A stretch of 19,766 bases of DNA from Fimivicinus intestinavium (GTDB lineage Bacteria > Bacillota > Clostridia > Oscillospirales > Acutalibacteraceae), in the NCBI GenBank assembly GCA_018715765.1, contig DVKY01000007.1, forward strand, positions 1-19,766. The letters are read 5' to 3'. Below, piece after piece: positions 5,356-13,906 of the stretch (the stretch's first letter is position 1; the number at the start of each line of letters is the position of its first letter). The notes below the pieces were generated by a model that was given only the letters and a program-made list of their open reading frames with translations, searched no databases and had not been told where the DNA came from. Both the position numbers and the translations under genes were made by a program.

Positions 5356-8041
5356 GTAAAGTGACCTCCTCGGCAGGTAATGTAAAGCGGAAAATAGTGC
5401 CGCAGGGATAATGATCCGATACGCTGATTTCCCCGCCATGCGCATGGATGATGGATTTGCACAGGGCAAGCCCGAGGCCGAGGCTGCGGCGGCTGTCGGC
5501 AACCTGTGCTTTGGCGGTGTAAAACATATCGAATATCCTTGCTTTGTCCTCATCGGGAATCCCGGGGCCGTTATCAGCAATTTCCACAGTGATTTTGCCG
5601 TTTTGCTGATAATCGGAAATGATGATGGAAGAGCCCTTCGGCGTATATTTAATGGCGTTATCCACAATGTTAATAATAACCTGCATAATCAACCGTGCAT
5701 CCATTTTTGCCAAGAGGAATTTTTCTGACTTTCGGACGGAAATCTGATGCTCGGCGCTTTGCCGGATGAGGTGGTGTAGCGCTTCGTCAATCACCTCATC
5801 CATCAACTCCGTAGTCCGTTTTAAATGCATGGTGCCATCCTCAATGCGCGTTACAGAGAGCAGATTTTCCACCAGGTTAATTAGCCACAGCGAATCGTCA
5901 TAGATATCGCTGTAGAGCTGTTTTCGCTTCTCCGGGGAAAGCGCCCCATCGTTGGCAAGAAGCACGCCGGCGTTTCCGGAGATGGAGGTCAGCGGCGTGC
6001 GCAGGTCGTGTGAAATGGATCGCAGCAGATTGGCACGCAGCTGCTCATTTTTGGCGAGAATGGCGGAAGCCTCGCGCTCCCTGAGCGCACGGTCATTTTC
6101 CAGGGCAAGCGCACATTCGCCTAAAATGGAGAGTACGATGCTGTTCTCAAAAGAATCCAGAGGAGGCGTTCCTTTCATGCCGATGCCCACCACGCCATAT
6201 ACGGCATCACTGACACGTACGGCGAGATAAAGGCACCTTGCGTTGCCAAGCGTATCCGTTGTGGCGCCGGCGCGCTTATTGTTTTTGTGCACCCAGGCGG
6301 CGACCGCCTGCTCGTTGGATATCGTGTAGGCGTCTGCGGAGGCATTCTCTGCGGCTGGAAAAAACGCAGGAGGCAACAGCTTTTCCCCTTTGGCTAGGTA
6401 GAAGACAATATCCTTCTTGAGTAGCTTTACCAATTGCCTGGCGGTGATGGAAACAATCTCCTCCTGACTGTGGCTTTTTTGCATGAGCTGGTTGGTATCA
6501 AACAGGATTTTTGTACGAAAAGCGGTTTCGGCGGATTGCCGCGCATGGCGCTTGATCTTTGTCGCAAGCGAACTGGAGAGAAACGCCGCTACAAACATAA
6601 TGAAAAAAGTAATGGGGTAGCCGCTGTCATAAGCGTTAAAAGTGAAGCGCGGATCGGTGAAGAAGAAGTTAAAAACCAGTACGCTGATCAGGGAGGAGGC
6701 GAGGCTGTAAATCTGCCCTGTGGTAATTACAGCGGTTATGAGCACACCAAGGATATAAATCGTAATAATATTTGCTTCGCTGAAGCCAAGCCAATCGAAC
6801 AGGAAACCGATGCCCGTACAGGCCAAAAGGATCAGGAGGCTTTTGAGCAGATCAGAGGCTGAAAACGGAATTTTTTTGTTGCGTGCGCGTTTAGGACGAT
6901 AAACAGGCGCTGCCTTATCCGGAATGATATAAATATCCAAATTGGGTGCGGCGTAAGTCAGCCTTTCTGTCAGGGAGGGCTTGCCAAAGAATTTGCGCCT
7001 GGCGCTGCTGCGCCCCATCACAATTTTTGAAACGCCGGAGAGACGGGCGAACTCCGCAATTTGAAATGCAATATCGTCGCCGAAGACCGTTTCAATTGTA
7101 GCGCCAAGCTGCTGTGCAAGGCGGATATTGTTGCGCAGACGGTTTTTATTCTGCTCATCCATGGCGGCGAATTCTGCCGTTTCCACAAACAGCGCCGTCA
7201 ATTTTCCCTTGAAAGCATCTGCCATACGGGCGGCTGTACGGATAATTTTTGCATTGGTAGGGGAGGAGGAAAGGCAGATCAGAATATGCTCGTCAGTAAA
7301 ATAGTCGCTGCCGCGGACCGATTTCACCTTTTCCGACATCTTATTGATCCGATCTGCACAGCGCCGTAGGGCAATTTCACGCAGGGCCGTTAAATTTTCA
7401 AGATTAAAAAAGTTTTTTAGCGCAAGATGAGCCTGCGCTTCCTTATAGATTTTACCGTTGTTGAGCCGCTCAATAAGCTCTTCCGGCTCAATGTCCACCA
7501 GCTCTACCTGATCCGCTTCGTCAAACAAATGATCGGGAACGCGCTCCCGCACCGTAATGCCCGTGATAGAGGCCACCATATCGTTCAGGCTTTCAATATG
7601 CTGTACATTTACTGTGGTATATACGTCAATCCCGGCACGAAGCAGCTCTTCTACATCCTGATAGCGCTTGCTATGGCGGCAGCCCTCCGCATTGGTGTGC
7701 GCGAGCTCATCGACCAGAATCAGCTGTGGGTGGCGCTGTATGGCGCCATCCAGATCAAATTCATACAGGGCGATCCCCTTATGTGCAATGGGCAGGGGGG
7801 GCAGCAGCTCCAGCCCCTCCAGCAGGGCCGTAGTCTCCGGCCGGGTATGCGGCTCGACATATCCGGCCACAACATCTACACCCCGCATTGTTGCAGCATG
7901 GGCGGCTTTCAGCATGGCATAGGTTTTGCCGACACCGGCGGCATAGCCAAAAAAGATTTTTAAATGCCCGCGGTTTTCAGGGCGGGTATCCTGCTGGATA
8001 CGATGCAGCAGTTCGTCTGGGTTTGCCCGCAAGTCCTCCAT
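5348..8041 (-). CDS. kdpD: KdpD, membrane sensor histidine kinase for potassium/turgor
   Basis: This 897-aa sensor carries the full KdpD architecture. The N-terminal KdpD domain has a Walker A motif GYAAGVGKT (32-40), followed by a universal-stress-like domain (about 235-360). A cluster of four membrane helices lies at roughly 400-500 and a GAF-like region at about 530-650. The HisKA domain has phosphoacceptor His678 in SHDLRTPLTS, and the ATPase domain has the N box (NIVDNAIKY), DNGPG and GLGLAL. The ATG at 8041 follows AGAGGTGAGAGG; an upstream ATG at 8095 adds 18 unconserved-looking residues and lacks this RBS. Intact N-terminal domains suggest full-length function, unlike truncated KdpD forms in some bacteria. 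It phosphorylates KdpE, which overlaps its 3' end. Confidence 0.96.
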   Translation of the reverse strand: MEDLRANPDELLHRIQQDTRPENRGHLKIFFGYAAGVGKTYAMLKAAHAATMRGVDVVAGYVEPHTRPETTALLEGLELLPPLPIAHKGIALYEFDLDGAIQRHPQLILVDELAHTNAEGCRHSKRYQDVEELLRAGIDVYTTVNVQHIESLNDMVASITGITVRERVPDHLFDEADQVELVDIEPEELIERLNNGKIYKEAQAHLALKNFFNLENLTALREIALRRCADRINKMSEKVKSVRGSDYFTDEHILICLSSSPTNAKIIRTAARMADAFKGKLTALFVETAEFAAMDEQNKNRLRNNIRLAQQLGATIETVFGDDIAFQIAEFARLSGVSKIVMGRSSARRKFFGKPSLTERLTYAAPNLDIYIIPDKAAPVYRPKRARNKKIPFSASDLLKSLLILLACTGIGFLFDWLGFSEANIITIYILGVLITAVITTGQIYSLASSLISVLVFNFFFTDPRFTFNAYDSGYPITFFIMFVAAFLSSSLATKIKRHARQSAETAFRTKILFDTNQLMQKSHSQEEIVSITARQLVKLLKKDIVFYLAKGEKLLPPAFFPAAENASADAYTISNEQAVAAWVHKNNKRAGATTDTLGNARCLYLAVRVSDAVYGVVGIGMKGTPPLDSFENSIVLSILGECALALENDRALREREASAILAKNEQLRANLLRSISHDLRTPLTSISGNAGVLLANDGALSPEKRKQLYSDIYDDSLWLINLVENLLSVTRIEDGTMHLKRTTELMDEVIDEALHHLIRQSAEHQISVRKSEKFLLAKMDARLIMQVIINIVDNAIKYTPKGSSIIISDYQQNGKITVEIADNGPGIPDEDKARIFDMFYTAKAQVADSRRSLGLGLALCKSIIHAHGGEISVSDHYPCGTIFRFTLPAEEVTLHE

Positions 8042-8146
8042 CCTCTCACCTCTGGCTTTTGTTTGATTTGTATGTGGGCTAGCGCGGCATTTCAATCGGT
8101 TTCATGGGCTCCTTAGGACGCCTGTGCCCTGAATGTTACGCATAGT

Positions 8147-8155
8147 AGTATACCA
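8147..8155 (-). promoter_or_regulatory. Extended -10 promoter for kdpDE
   Basis: Between the unknown gene and kdpD, the minus strand carries TGGTATACT, an extended -10 (TGnTATACT). No good -35 lies 16-18 bases upstream, which is usual for extended -10 promoters. It would give a leader of about 100 bases and allow expression of the two-component system separate from the transporter genes. Confidence 0.5.
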
Positions 8156-8195
8156 CGAAATGCCGTTCATTGATATGGTTATCTGTAGAAACGAA

Positions 8196-9098
8196 TTATA
8201 TGGATTGCTTTTTAAGCTTTGTTGTCCCGGTAGGGGGATCGCTTGGAAAAAGCAGCTTTAGAAACAGCTTTTCCGCCGCGCTGTTGCTGTTATAGGTGAA
8301 GTTGAGCCGCTTGCCGGCCTCCGTGGTCACACGGAAATCACGGCCTTCATAGTGTACTGACACGCCAGCTTCACTCATTGCGAGCCGCAGGGAGAGCTCC
8401 CAGGGGAACACAGGCGCCTCGCCGTTCTGCAACGCATCGAACGCATCGTCAAATTCCATCGGGCTCAGGCCGTCCTCCAAAAACAGGAGCCATAGCTTTT
8501 TCTGTAGGGCCACTGTCAAAGAAGAAAGATAGGCCTGCTCTGTTTCGTTGCTCAGGGCGAGGTAACGGTAGTAGGTATCGGCGCTGTATTGAGGCTCGCC
8601 CTGAAAAAGCTGTTCTGTCAGCACCGTACGCTCAATGGGCAGATAGGTCTTACGAAAGCGCATTCGGCTGAGGATTTGACGCAGCTCGCCGGTATGCGCT
8701 TCATCGTGCAGGACAATTTTAACGCATAAATCAGAGATCAGGTTGAAATCCTGTCCGGATACGTCTCTTTTTTCCATTGTTAAAGTATTGCCCTGAATTT
8801 GTGCGCTCAATTCCCCGCTTTCAAAGCCGTTCACATTCCCATAAATAGAGATGGGGTAGCGCTGAGAGATCCACGCCAGATCTGTGCCGTATTCCTCTAA
8901 AAAAGGTTCCGATTCAAAACAACTGTGTTCATAGTAGGCCCACAGGATGTGCTCTTTCATGGTGTAAAGCTGCGGCTCCATCGACATTTCATCGCTGAGC
9001 GCATAGATGAACCGCAGGAAGCAAGCAGCCTCGCTGCCGGTGGCAAGGGGCTGCTCCACAGGGAGCTCTTGCCGCCAGGCGATTTGTTTTTTCTGCAT
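8196..9098 (-). CDS. Unrecognised 300-aa protein inside the kdp locus
   Basis: I do not recognise this family. The protein is soluble-looking: no signal peptide, no membrane helix, no Walker or other nucleotide-binding motif, and scattered Cys without a metal-type pattern. The C-terminus is basic (KLKKQSI). It has a good RBS (GGAAGGAG) ahead of the ATG at 9098 and follows kdpC on the same strand after a 74-base hairpin-containing gap. A separate promoter for kdpD starts beyond its stop. Canonical loci run kdpFABC directly into kdpDE, so its insertion suggests an accessory or regulatory role in K+ transport, but that is inference from position only. An unrelated passenger gene is possible. Confidence 0.85.
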   Translation of the reverse strand: MQKKQIAWRQELPVEQPLATGSEAACFLRFIYALSDEMSMEPQLYTMKEHILWAYYEHSCFESEPFLEEYGTDLAWISQRYPISIYGNVNGFESGELSAQIQGNTLTMEKRDVSGQDFNLISDLCVKIVLHDEAHTGELRQILSRMRFRKTYLPIERTVLTEQLFQGEPQYSADTYYRYLALSNETEQAYLSSLTVALQKKLWLLFLEDGLSPMEFDDAFDALQNGEAPVFPWELSLRLAMSEAGVSVHYEGRDFRVTTEAGKRLNFTYNSNSAAEKLFLKLLFPSDPPTGTTKLKKQSI

Positions 9099-9117
9099 AC
9101 GGTTTCTCCTTCCTTAT

Positions 9118-9155
9118 GGCCGCACGGGCGGCCTTCCTTTTTCAGAAAGGCCGCC
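9118..9155 (-). promoter_or_regulatory. Two overlapping, mutually exclusive intercistronic hairpins after kdpC
   Basis: Hairpin 1 pairs GGCGGCCTT (9127-9135) with AAGGCCGCC (9147-9155), a 9-bp stem starting 17 bases after the kdpC stop. Hairpin 2 pairs GGCCGC (9118-9123) with GCGGCC (9128-9133) around a 4-base loop. They share the 9128-9133 segment and cannot form together. There is no U-tract, so a processing or stabilising element, or an attenuator-like switch ahead of the next RBS, is more likely than a simple terminator. Confidence 0.55.
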
Positions 9156-9172
9156 TCGCGTGTATCAAACTC

Positions 9173-9778
9173 TTATTTTAAAATGCCATCCAGCCTCAAA
9201 TTGACTTCCAAAACGTTGACAGTTTTCTCGCCGAAAATCCCGAGGAACCTGCCCTTGGTGCACTCTTCAATGATGGAGCGTACCTCATCCACCGTCATAT
9301 CATTCTCTCTGGCGAGCCGTTCCACCTGATACTCTGCCGCAGCGGGGGAAATGTGCGGGTCGAGGCCGCTGCCGGAGCAGGTGACAAGATCAACCGGGAT
9401 GGGCTCATCGCCTTTTTCCGGATGCGCAGCACGGATTTTTTCCACCCGCTCTTCAATGGTTTGTGCATACTCCTCGCTGGCCGGCGTAAGGTTGGAGGGG
9501 GTTGCATACATCAGCATTTTACCATCTTTATCCTTGTAGGTGGAAACGTCAATGTTCATAATGCGGCCCCACATGTGCGCATCGTCTGTGTATTGCTGGC
9601 CCAGCAGCTCGCTGCCGTATTTTTTACCGTCTATTTCAATGATACTACCATTTGCCTGCTCAGGGAAGATCAGCTGTGCAAGCCCGGTGACAACGCCGGT
9701 ATAAAGCACGCCGCAGACCACGGTGAAGATCACGAAGAACAGGACGGCTCTTGGCAAAAGCGATTTTAATGTTTTCAT
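9173..9778 (-). CDS. kdpC: KdpC subunit of the K+-transporting ATPase
   Basis: This 201-aa protein has one N-terminal membrane helix (about 10-35) and an extracytoplasmic domain. The family-typical segment CSGSGLDPHISPAAAEYQ, followed by VERLARENDMTVDEV, is present, as are GQQYTDDAHMWGR and the C-terminal EVNLRLDG. KdpC stabilises the KdpFABC complex and modulates transport or ATP affinity at the membrane. The ATG at 9778 is preceded by GGAGGTAAGG; an upstream ATG at 9826 would overlap the end of kdpB and is less likely. It lies 40 bases after kdpB in the same operon. Confidence 0.96.
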   Translation of the reverse strand: MKTLKSLLPRAVLFFVIFTVVCGVLYTGVVTGLAQLIFPEQANGSIIEIDGKKYGSELLGQQYTDDAHMWGRIMNIDVSTYKDKDGKMLMYATPSNLTPASEEYAQTIEERVEKIRAAHPEKGDEPIPVDLVTCSGSGLDPHISPAAAEYQVERLARENDMTVDEVRSIIEECTKGRFLGIFGEKTVNVLEVNLRLDGILK

Positions 9779-9818
9779 GAAATCCTTACCTCCATTTATC
9801 GTGGCAATCCTGTCGGCC

Positions 9819-11888
9819 TTACACAAGGCCGAACAGGACGAGGATCATATCGATCAGCTTGATGAAGATGAACGGTGCGATCAGGCCGCCGAGGCCATAG
9901 ATCAGCAGGTTCCTAGAGAGGAGCTTGCCGGCTGAAACCTCGCGGTATTTTACACCCCTGAGCGCCAACGGGATCAGCGCGATGATGATCAGTGCATTAT
10001 AGATGATTGCCGACAGAACCGCGCTGAGCGGGGAGTGCAGGTTCATGATGTTCAACGCGGCAAGGCCGGGATAAAGGCCCATGAACAAAGCGGGAATGAT
10101 GGCGAAGTATTTTGCCACGTCGTTTGCAATGGAAAAGGTCGTCAGGCTGCCGCGCGTCATCAGAAGCTGCTTGCCGATACGGACAATATCGATCAGCTTT
10201 GTGGGCGAGGAGTCCAGGTCAACCATGTTGCCGGCCTCCTTGGCCGCCTGTGTGCCGCTGTTCATGGCAACGGCCACGTCGGCCTGTGCAAGGGCGGGCG
10301 CGTCGTTGGTGCCGTCGCCGGTCATTGCCACAAGGTGGCCCTTGCTCTGAAAATCGCGGATCATCTTCAGCTTCCCCTCCGGGGTGGCCTCCGCGAGGAA
10401 GTCGTCCACACCGGCCTCTGCGGCGATGGCCGCTGCGGTCAGGGGATTATCGCCCGTAATCATGATCGTCTTGATGCCCATCTTACGCAGGTCGGCGAAT
10501 TTTTCCTTTACGCCTTTTTTGATGATATCCTTGAGATGAATAACACCTAAAATCCGATGGTTCTTTGCTACGACCAGCGGCGTGCCACCCTGATTGGAGA
10601 TGGATTTTACAACGCTGTCGCACTCCTGGCTGTATGCACCGCCGTTCTGAAGTACGTATTCTTTAATCGCGTCGGCTGCGCCCTTGCGGATTTCAATACC
10701 GTCATAGTTGACGCCGCTCATGCGGGTCTTGGCGGTGAAGGGGATGAACTCCATGTTCTTATCCTCAAGCGTGCGCCCGCGGATCCCGAACTTTTCCTTT
10801 GCCAGGATTACGACGCTGCGTCCCTCCGGTGTTTCATCTGCCAGGGAAGAGAGCTGCGCCGCGTCGGCCAGCTCCTCAGGCGTCGCGCCGTCCACCGGGA
10901 GGAATGCATGCGCCTGACGGTTGCCGAGGGTGATGGTGCCTGTTTTGTCAAGCATCAGGATATCAACGTCGCCGGCAGCCTCAATGGCGCGGCCGCTCAT
11001 CGCAAGCACGTTTGCCTGGTTGAGGCGGCTCATGCCAGCAATGCCGATTGCGGAGAGCAGCGCGCCGATCGTGGTAGGCGCGAGGCACACGAGCAACGCA
11101 ACAAGCGTGGTAATAGAGGTGGGGTTCGCAATGCCTGCCTGATCTGCGGAGAACAGAGAATACGTGTAAAGAGACACCGTCACCAGAATAAAGATGATGG
11201 ACAGCGCCACCAGAAAGATTTGTAACGCAATTTCATTGGGCGTTTTTTTCCTCGCAGCGCCCTCAACCATGGCGATCATTTTATCGAGGAAGCTTTCTCC
11301 GGCCTCGCTGGTCACTTCGACTACAATCCAATCGGAAAGCACGGTCGTGCCGCCGGTGACTGCGCTGCGGTCGCCGCCGCTTTCCCGAATTACAGGAGCG
11401 GACTCGCCGGTAATGGCACTCTCGTCTACGGAGGCAGCGCCCTCGATTACCTCGCCGTCAGCCGGGATCTGCTCGCCTGCACATACAATCACGATATCGC
11501 CTTTTTTCAGGGAGGCGGAGGGGACTGCTGTGATAGCGTCCTTCTCCTCTGCGGAGGGGATTTTATGCGCCTCTACCTCCTTCTTGGCAGCGCGCAGGGA
11601 ATCCGCCTGCGCCTTACCGCGGCCTTCGGCGATGGCTTCCGCAAAATTTGCGAATAACACGGTAAACCACAGAATGATAGCAATGGCCAGCGTGTAACCG
11701 GAGGGTGCGTCCTTCAGACCAAACAGGGAAACGATCCACAGCCCGGTCGTCAGAATTGCGGAAATAAATACGAGGAACATCACAGGTTTTTTCACCTGTG
11801 TTTTCGGGTTCAACTTAATGAAGGAATCCTTCAGCGCTCTGGCAACCATCTTTTTGTCGCTGAGCGCGGTTTTTGTTTTTGCAGCCAT
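9819..11888 (-). CDS. kdpB: KdpB, P-type ATPase subunit for K+ uptake
   Basis: This 689-aa catalytic subunit hydrolyses ATP to drive K+ through KdpA. It shows membrane helices at about 36-55 and 65-84, the actuator TGES motif (160-163), CLAPTTIG in the transmembrane core (268-275), the phosphorylation motif DKTGTIT with D314, MITGDNPLT, and the hinge MTGDGTNDAPALAQADVAVA. Helices near the C-terminus complete the P-type fold. Length matches the family (about 680-690). Its ATG at 11888 has AAGGAGG upstream in the 12-base gap after kdpA. The TGES serine is the equivalent of the residue reported to be phosphorylated for inhibition in E. coli KdpB (family knowledge). Confidence 0.98.
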   Translation of the reverse strand: MAAKTKTALSDKKMVARALKDSFIKLNPKTQVKKPVMFLVFISAILTTGLWIVSLFGLKDAPSGYTLAIAIILWFTVLFANFAEAIAEGRGKAQADSLRAAKKEVEAHKIPSAEEKDAITAVPSASLKKGDIVIVCAGEQIPADGEVIEGAASVDESAITGESAPVIRESGGDRSAVTGGTTVLSDWIVVEVTSEAGESFLDKMIAMVEGAARKKTPNEIALQIFLVALSIIFILVTVSLYTYSLFSADQAGIANPTSITTLVALLVCLAPTTIGALLSAIGIAGMSRLNQANVLAMSGRAIEAAGDVDILMLDKTGTITLGNRQAHAFLPVDGATPEELADAAQLSSLADETPEGRSVVILAKEKFGIRGRTLEDKNMEFIPFTAKTRMSGVNYDGIEIRKGAADAIKEYVLQNGGAYSQECDSVVKSISNQGGTPLVVAKNHRILGVIHLKDIIKKGVKEKFADLRKMGIKTIMITGDNPLTAAAIAAEAGVDDFLAEATPEGKLKMIRDFQSKGHLVAMTGDGTNDAPALAQADVAVAMNSGTQAAKEAGNMVDLDSSPTKLIDIVRIGKQLLMTRGSLTTFSIANDVAKYFAIIPALFMGLYPGLAALNIMNLHSPLSAVLSAIIYNALIIIALIPLALRGVKYREVSAGKLLSRNLLIYGLGGLIAPFIFIKLIDMILVLFGLV

Positions 11889-11900
11889 GTTAACGCCTCC

Positions 11901-13712
11901 TTACGCAATGCTGCTGAAGAATTCGGCGATCGGTCCAAGGGAGAGCGCGGGGAAGAAGCTCAGCGCGCCAACCAGAAGCACGACGATGATCAGCAGGAAG
12001 ACAAACATCGCGTTTGTCGTGGAAAGTGTGCCTGCCGTTGTGGCGATCTTCTTTTTGCCTGCCAGGCTGCCGGCAATGGCGAGCGTGCCGATAATCGGCA
12101 GGAAGCGTACAAACAGCATCACAAGGCCAAGCGAGACGTTGAAGAAGACGGTGTTGGCATTGAATCCTGCAAATGCAGAGCCGTTGTTGCCGCCGGCGGA
12201 AGCGTATGCATACAGCACCTCCGACAGGCCGTGAGCGCCTGCGTTATTCAGGCTGTCGACCGTTTGCGGAAGCGCGGCTGCAAGGCCGCTGCCGACCAAA
12301 ATGGCAATCGGCGTGGCCAGGCATACCAGCACGGCCCACTTCATTTCATAAGGCTCGATCTTTTTACTGAGGAATTCCGGCGTGCGGCCAACCATCAGGC
12401 CGGCGATGAATACGGTCAGAATCGCAAACGCGAGCATGCCATACAAGCCGCAGCCTGTGCCGCCGAAGATGACCTCGCCGAGCATCATCAACAGCATGGG
12501 GATCATACCGCCCAGAGGCGTGTAGCTGTCGTGCATGGAGTTGACGGAGCCGTTGGAGGCTGCCGTTGTGAATGTGGCCCATGTGGCGGAGGTGGCAATA
12601 CCAAAGCGGGATTCCTTGCCCTCCATATTGCCGCCTGCCTGATCCACTGTGGTCATGTTGACGCCTTCCTGCGCCAACTGCGGGGTGGCAGACTGCTCGC
12701 AGGCGGCGACGACGCCGAGCGCAATCACAAGGCAGATAAACATTGCCATGAAAATGGCCACGCCCTGTTTTTTGTTTTTGATGCTGCTGCCAAAGGTGAA
12801 GCACAGCGCCACCGGGATCAGCAGCAGGGAAATCATTTCAAGTATGTTCGTAAAGGCGTTCGGGTTCTCTAAGGGGTGCGCAGAGTTAACGCCCATGAAG
12901 CCGCCGCCGTTTGTGCCGGTCTGCTTAATGGCGACCTGGCTTGCAGCCGGGCCCATGGGGACAAACTGCTCCGTGACGATCTCAGCATCCGGGATGATGG
13001 CGCCATCCAGAGAAACGGTGTTGTTTTCCTGATCGATCACGGCGCCCTCGATTACCTCGCCATCTGCGCTGACAGCGATCGGCTCCACAAGGGAAACGGA
13101 TTGCGCGGGCTTCAGGTTCTGGATCACGCCGCCGCCGACAAGACAGAGCGCAATGACCAGGTTCAGGGGGAGCAGGATGTGGATGATGATCCTTGTCATG
13201 TCTACCCAGAAGCTGCCCAGCCCATCGGTTTTTACCTTAATAAAGCCGCGGATCATTGCGAACAGGACGGCGATGCCCGTTGCGGCGGAAACAAAGTTCT
13301 GCACCGTCAGGCCAAGCGCCTGCGTCAAATAGCTCAGCGTGGATTCACCCGTGTAGGATTGCCAGTTCGTGTTGGTGACAAAGCTGGATGCCGTATTAAA
13401 CGCCAGATGCCACGAGGTGCCCGGTAGATGCTGCGGGTTGCCGGGCAGGACGCCCTGCAGCATTTGCAGCAGAAAGAGGAAGATCAGGCCGGCGCCCGAA
13501 AAGAGCAAAACGCTCACCAGATATTTTTTCCAGTTCATCTGCTCGTCTTCCTTGACGCGCATGACCTTATACACTGCTTTTTCACAGGGCGTCAGGATCC
13601 TGGAGAGAAATGTCTTTTCTCCATTCATGACCTTTTTCATGTATGCGCCGAGCGGTATACCGAGCAATACAAGAACCGCAAGGTACATGACATATTGCAG
13701 GACTGCGTTCAT
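11901..13712 (-). CDS. kdpA: KdpA, channel-like K+-binding subunit
   Basis: This 603-aa polytopic membrane protein of the K+-channel-like SKT family has about ten membrane helices. Selectivity-filter repeats are visible: TNTNWQSYTGE (114-124), GTNGGGFMGVNSAHP (266-280), SNGSVNSMHDSYTPLGG and SAGGNNGSAFAGF. It is longer than E. coli KdpA (about 557 aa). Much of the difference seems to be an acidic, Val/Ile-rich stretch at about 206-250, just before the MGP...GTNGGG pore segment. Its ATG overlaps the kdpF stop (ATGA), implying translational coupling. It binds K+ and passes it towards KdpB. Confidence 0.97.
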   Translation of the reverse strand: MNAVLQYVMYLAVLVLLGIPLGAYMKKVMNGEKTFLSRILTPCEKAVYKVMRVKEDEQMNWKKYLVSVLLFSGAGLIFLFLLQMLQGVLPGNPQHLPGTSWHLAFNTASSFVTNTNWQSYTGESTLSYLTQALGLTVQNFVSAATGIAVLFAMIRGFIKVKTDGLGSFWVDMTRIIIHILLPLNLVIALCLVGGGVIQNLKPAQSVSLVEPIAVSADGEVIEGAVIDQENNTVSLDGAIIPDAEIVTEQFVPMGPAASQVAIKQTGTNGGGFMGVNSAHPLENPNAFTNILEMISLLLIPVALCFTFGSSIKNKKQGVAIFMAMFICLVIALGVVAACEQSATPQLAQEGVNMTTVDQAGGNMEGKESRFGIATSATWATFTTAASNGSVNSMHDSYTPLGGMIPMLLMMLGEVIFGGTGCGLYGMLAFAILTVFIAGLMVGRTPEFLSKKIEPYEMKWAVLVCLATPIAILVGSGLAAALPQTVDSLNNAGAHGLSEVLYAYASAGGNNGSAFAGFNANTVFFNVSLGLVMLFVRFLPIIGTLAIAGSLAGKKKIATTAGTLSTTNAMFVFLLIIVVLLVGALSFFPALSLGPIAEFFSSIA

Positions 13713-13801
13713 TTTTGCTCATCCCCTTTCATCAGGATATAGAAGTAGTAGGCCAATAGTGCGGCCGCTGTCAGCCCGATGACTGTAATAATAATTTGCA
13801 T
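13709..13801 (-). CDS. kdpF: KdpF, small membrane subunit of the Kdp complex
   Basis: This 30-aa peptide begins MQIIITVIGLTAAALLAYYF, continues YILMKGDEQK and is too short for usual gene calling. It is a single hydrophobic helix with a charged C-terminal tail, the size and shape of KdpF. The ATG at 13801 has AAGGAGGG upstream, and its TGA overlaps the kdpA start codon by four bases. KdpF sits in the membrane against KdpA/KdpB and stabilises the complex. Confidence 0.88.
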   Translation of the reverse strand: MQIIITVIGLTAAALLAYYFYILMKGDEQK

Positions 13802-13835
13802 GGGCTTTTCCCTCCTTTTCTTTTCCTGGTACCAA

Positions 13836-13900
13836 AGTATAAACGCCGCTTTTTTAAAACGGTGTAAGCATTTTGCTCCGAAAGATTAAGATTGTATAAA
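13836..13900 (-). promoter_or_regulatory. Candidate KdpE-dependent promoter of kdpFABC
   Basis: On the minus strand this gap contains TTTATAC (13837-13843), CTTACAC (13862-13868) and a second TTTATAC (13894-13900). These resemble the TTTATAC and TTTACAC elements known in the E. coli kdp promoter. TATACT at 13836-13841 could serve as a -10 for a start near 13830, about 30 bases before kdpF. The -35 region is poor, as expected for an activator-dependent promoter. Site spacing differs from E. coli. Confidence 0.35.
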
Positions 13901-13906
13901 GATGGC

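Noticed and set aside
5356..5667. Extended KdpE starting at 5667
   Set aside because: The extra 104 residues are out-of-frame translation of the kdpD 3' end; the ATG at 5355 has a strong RBS and gives the normal response-regulator N-terminus.
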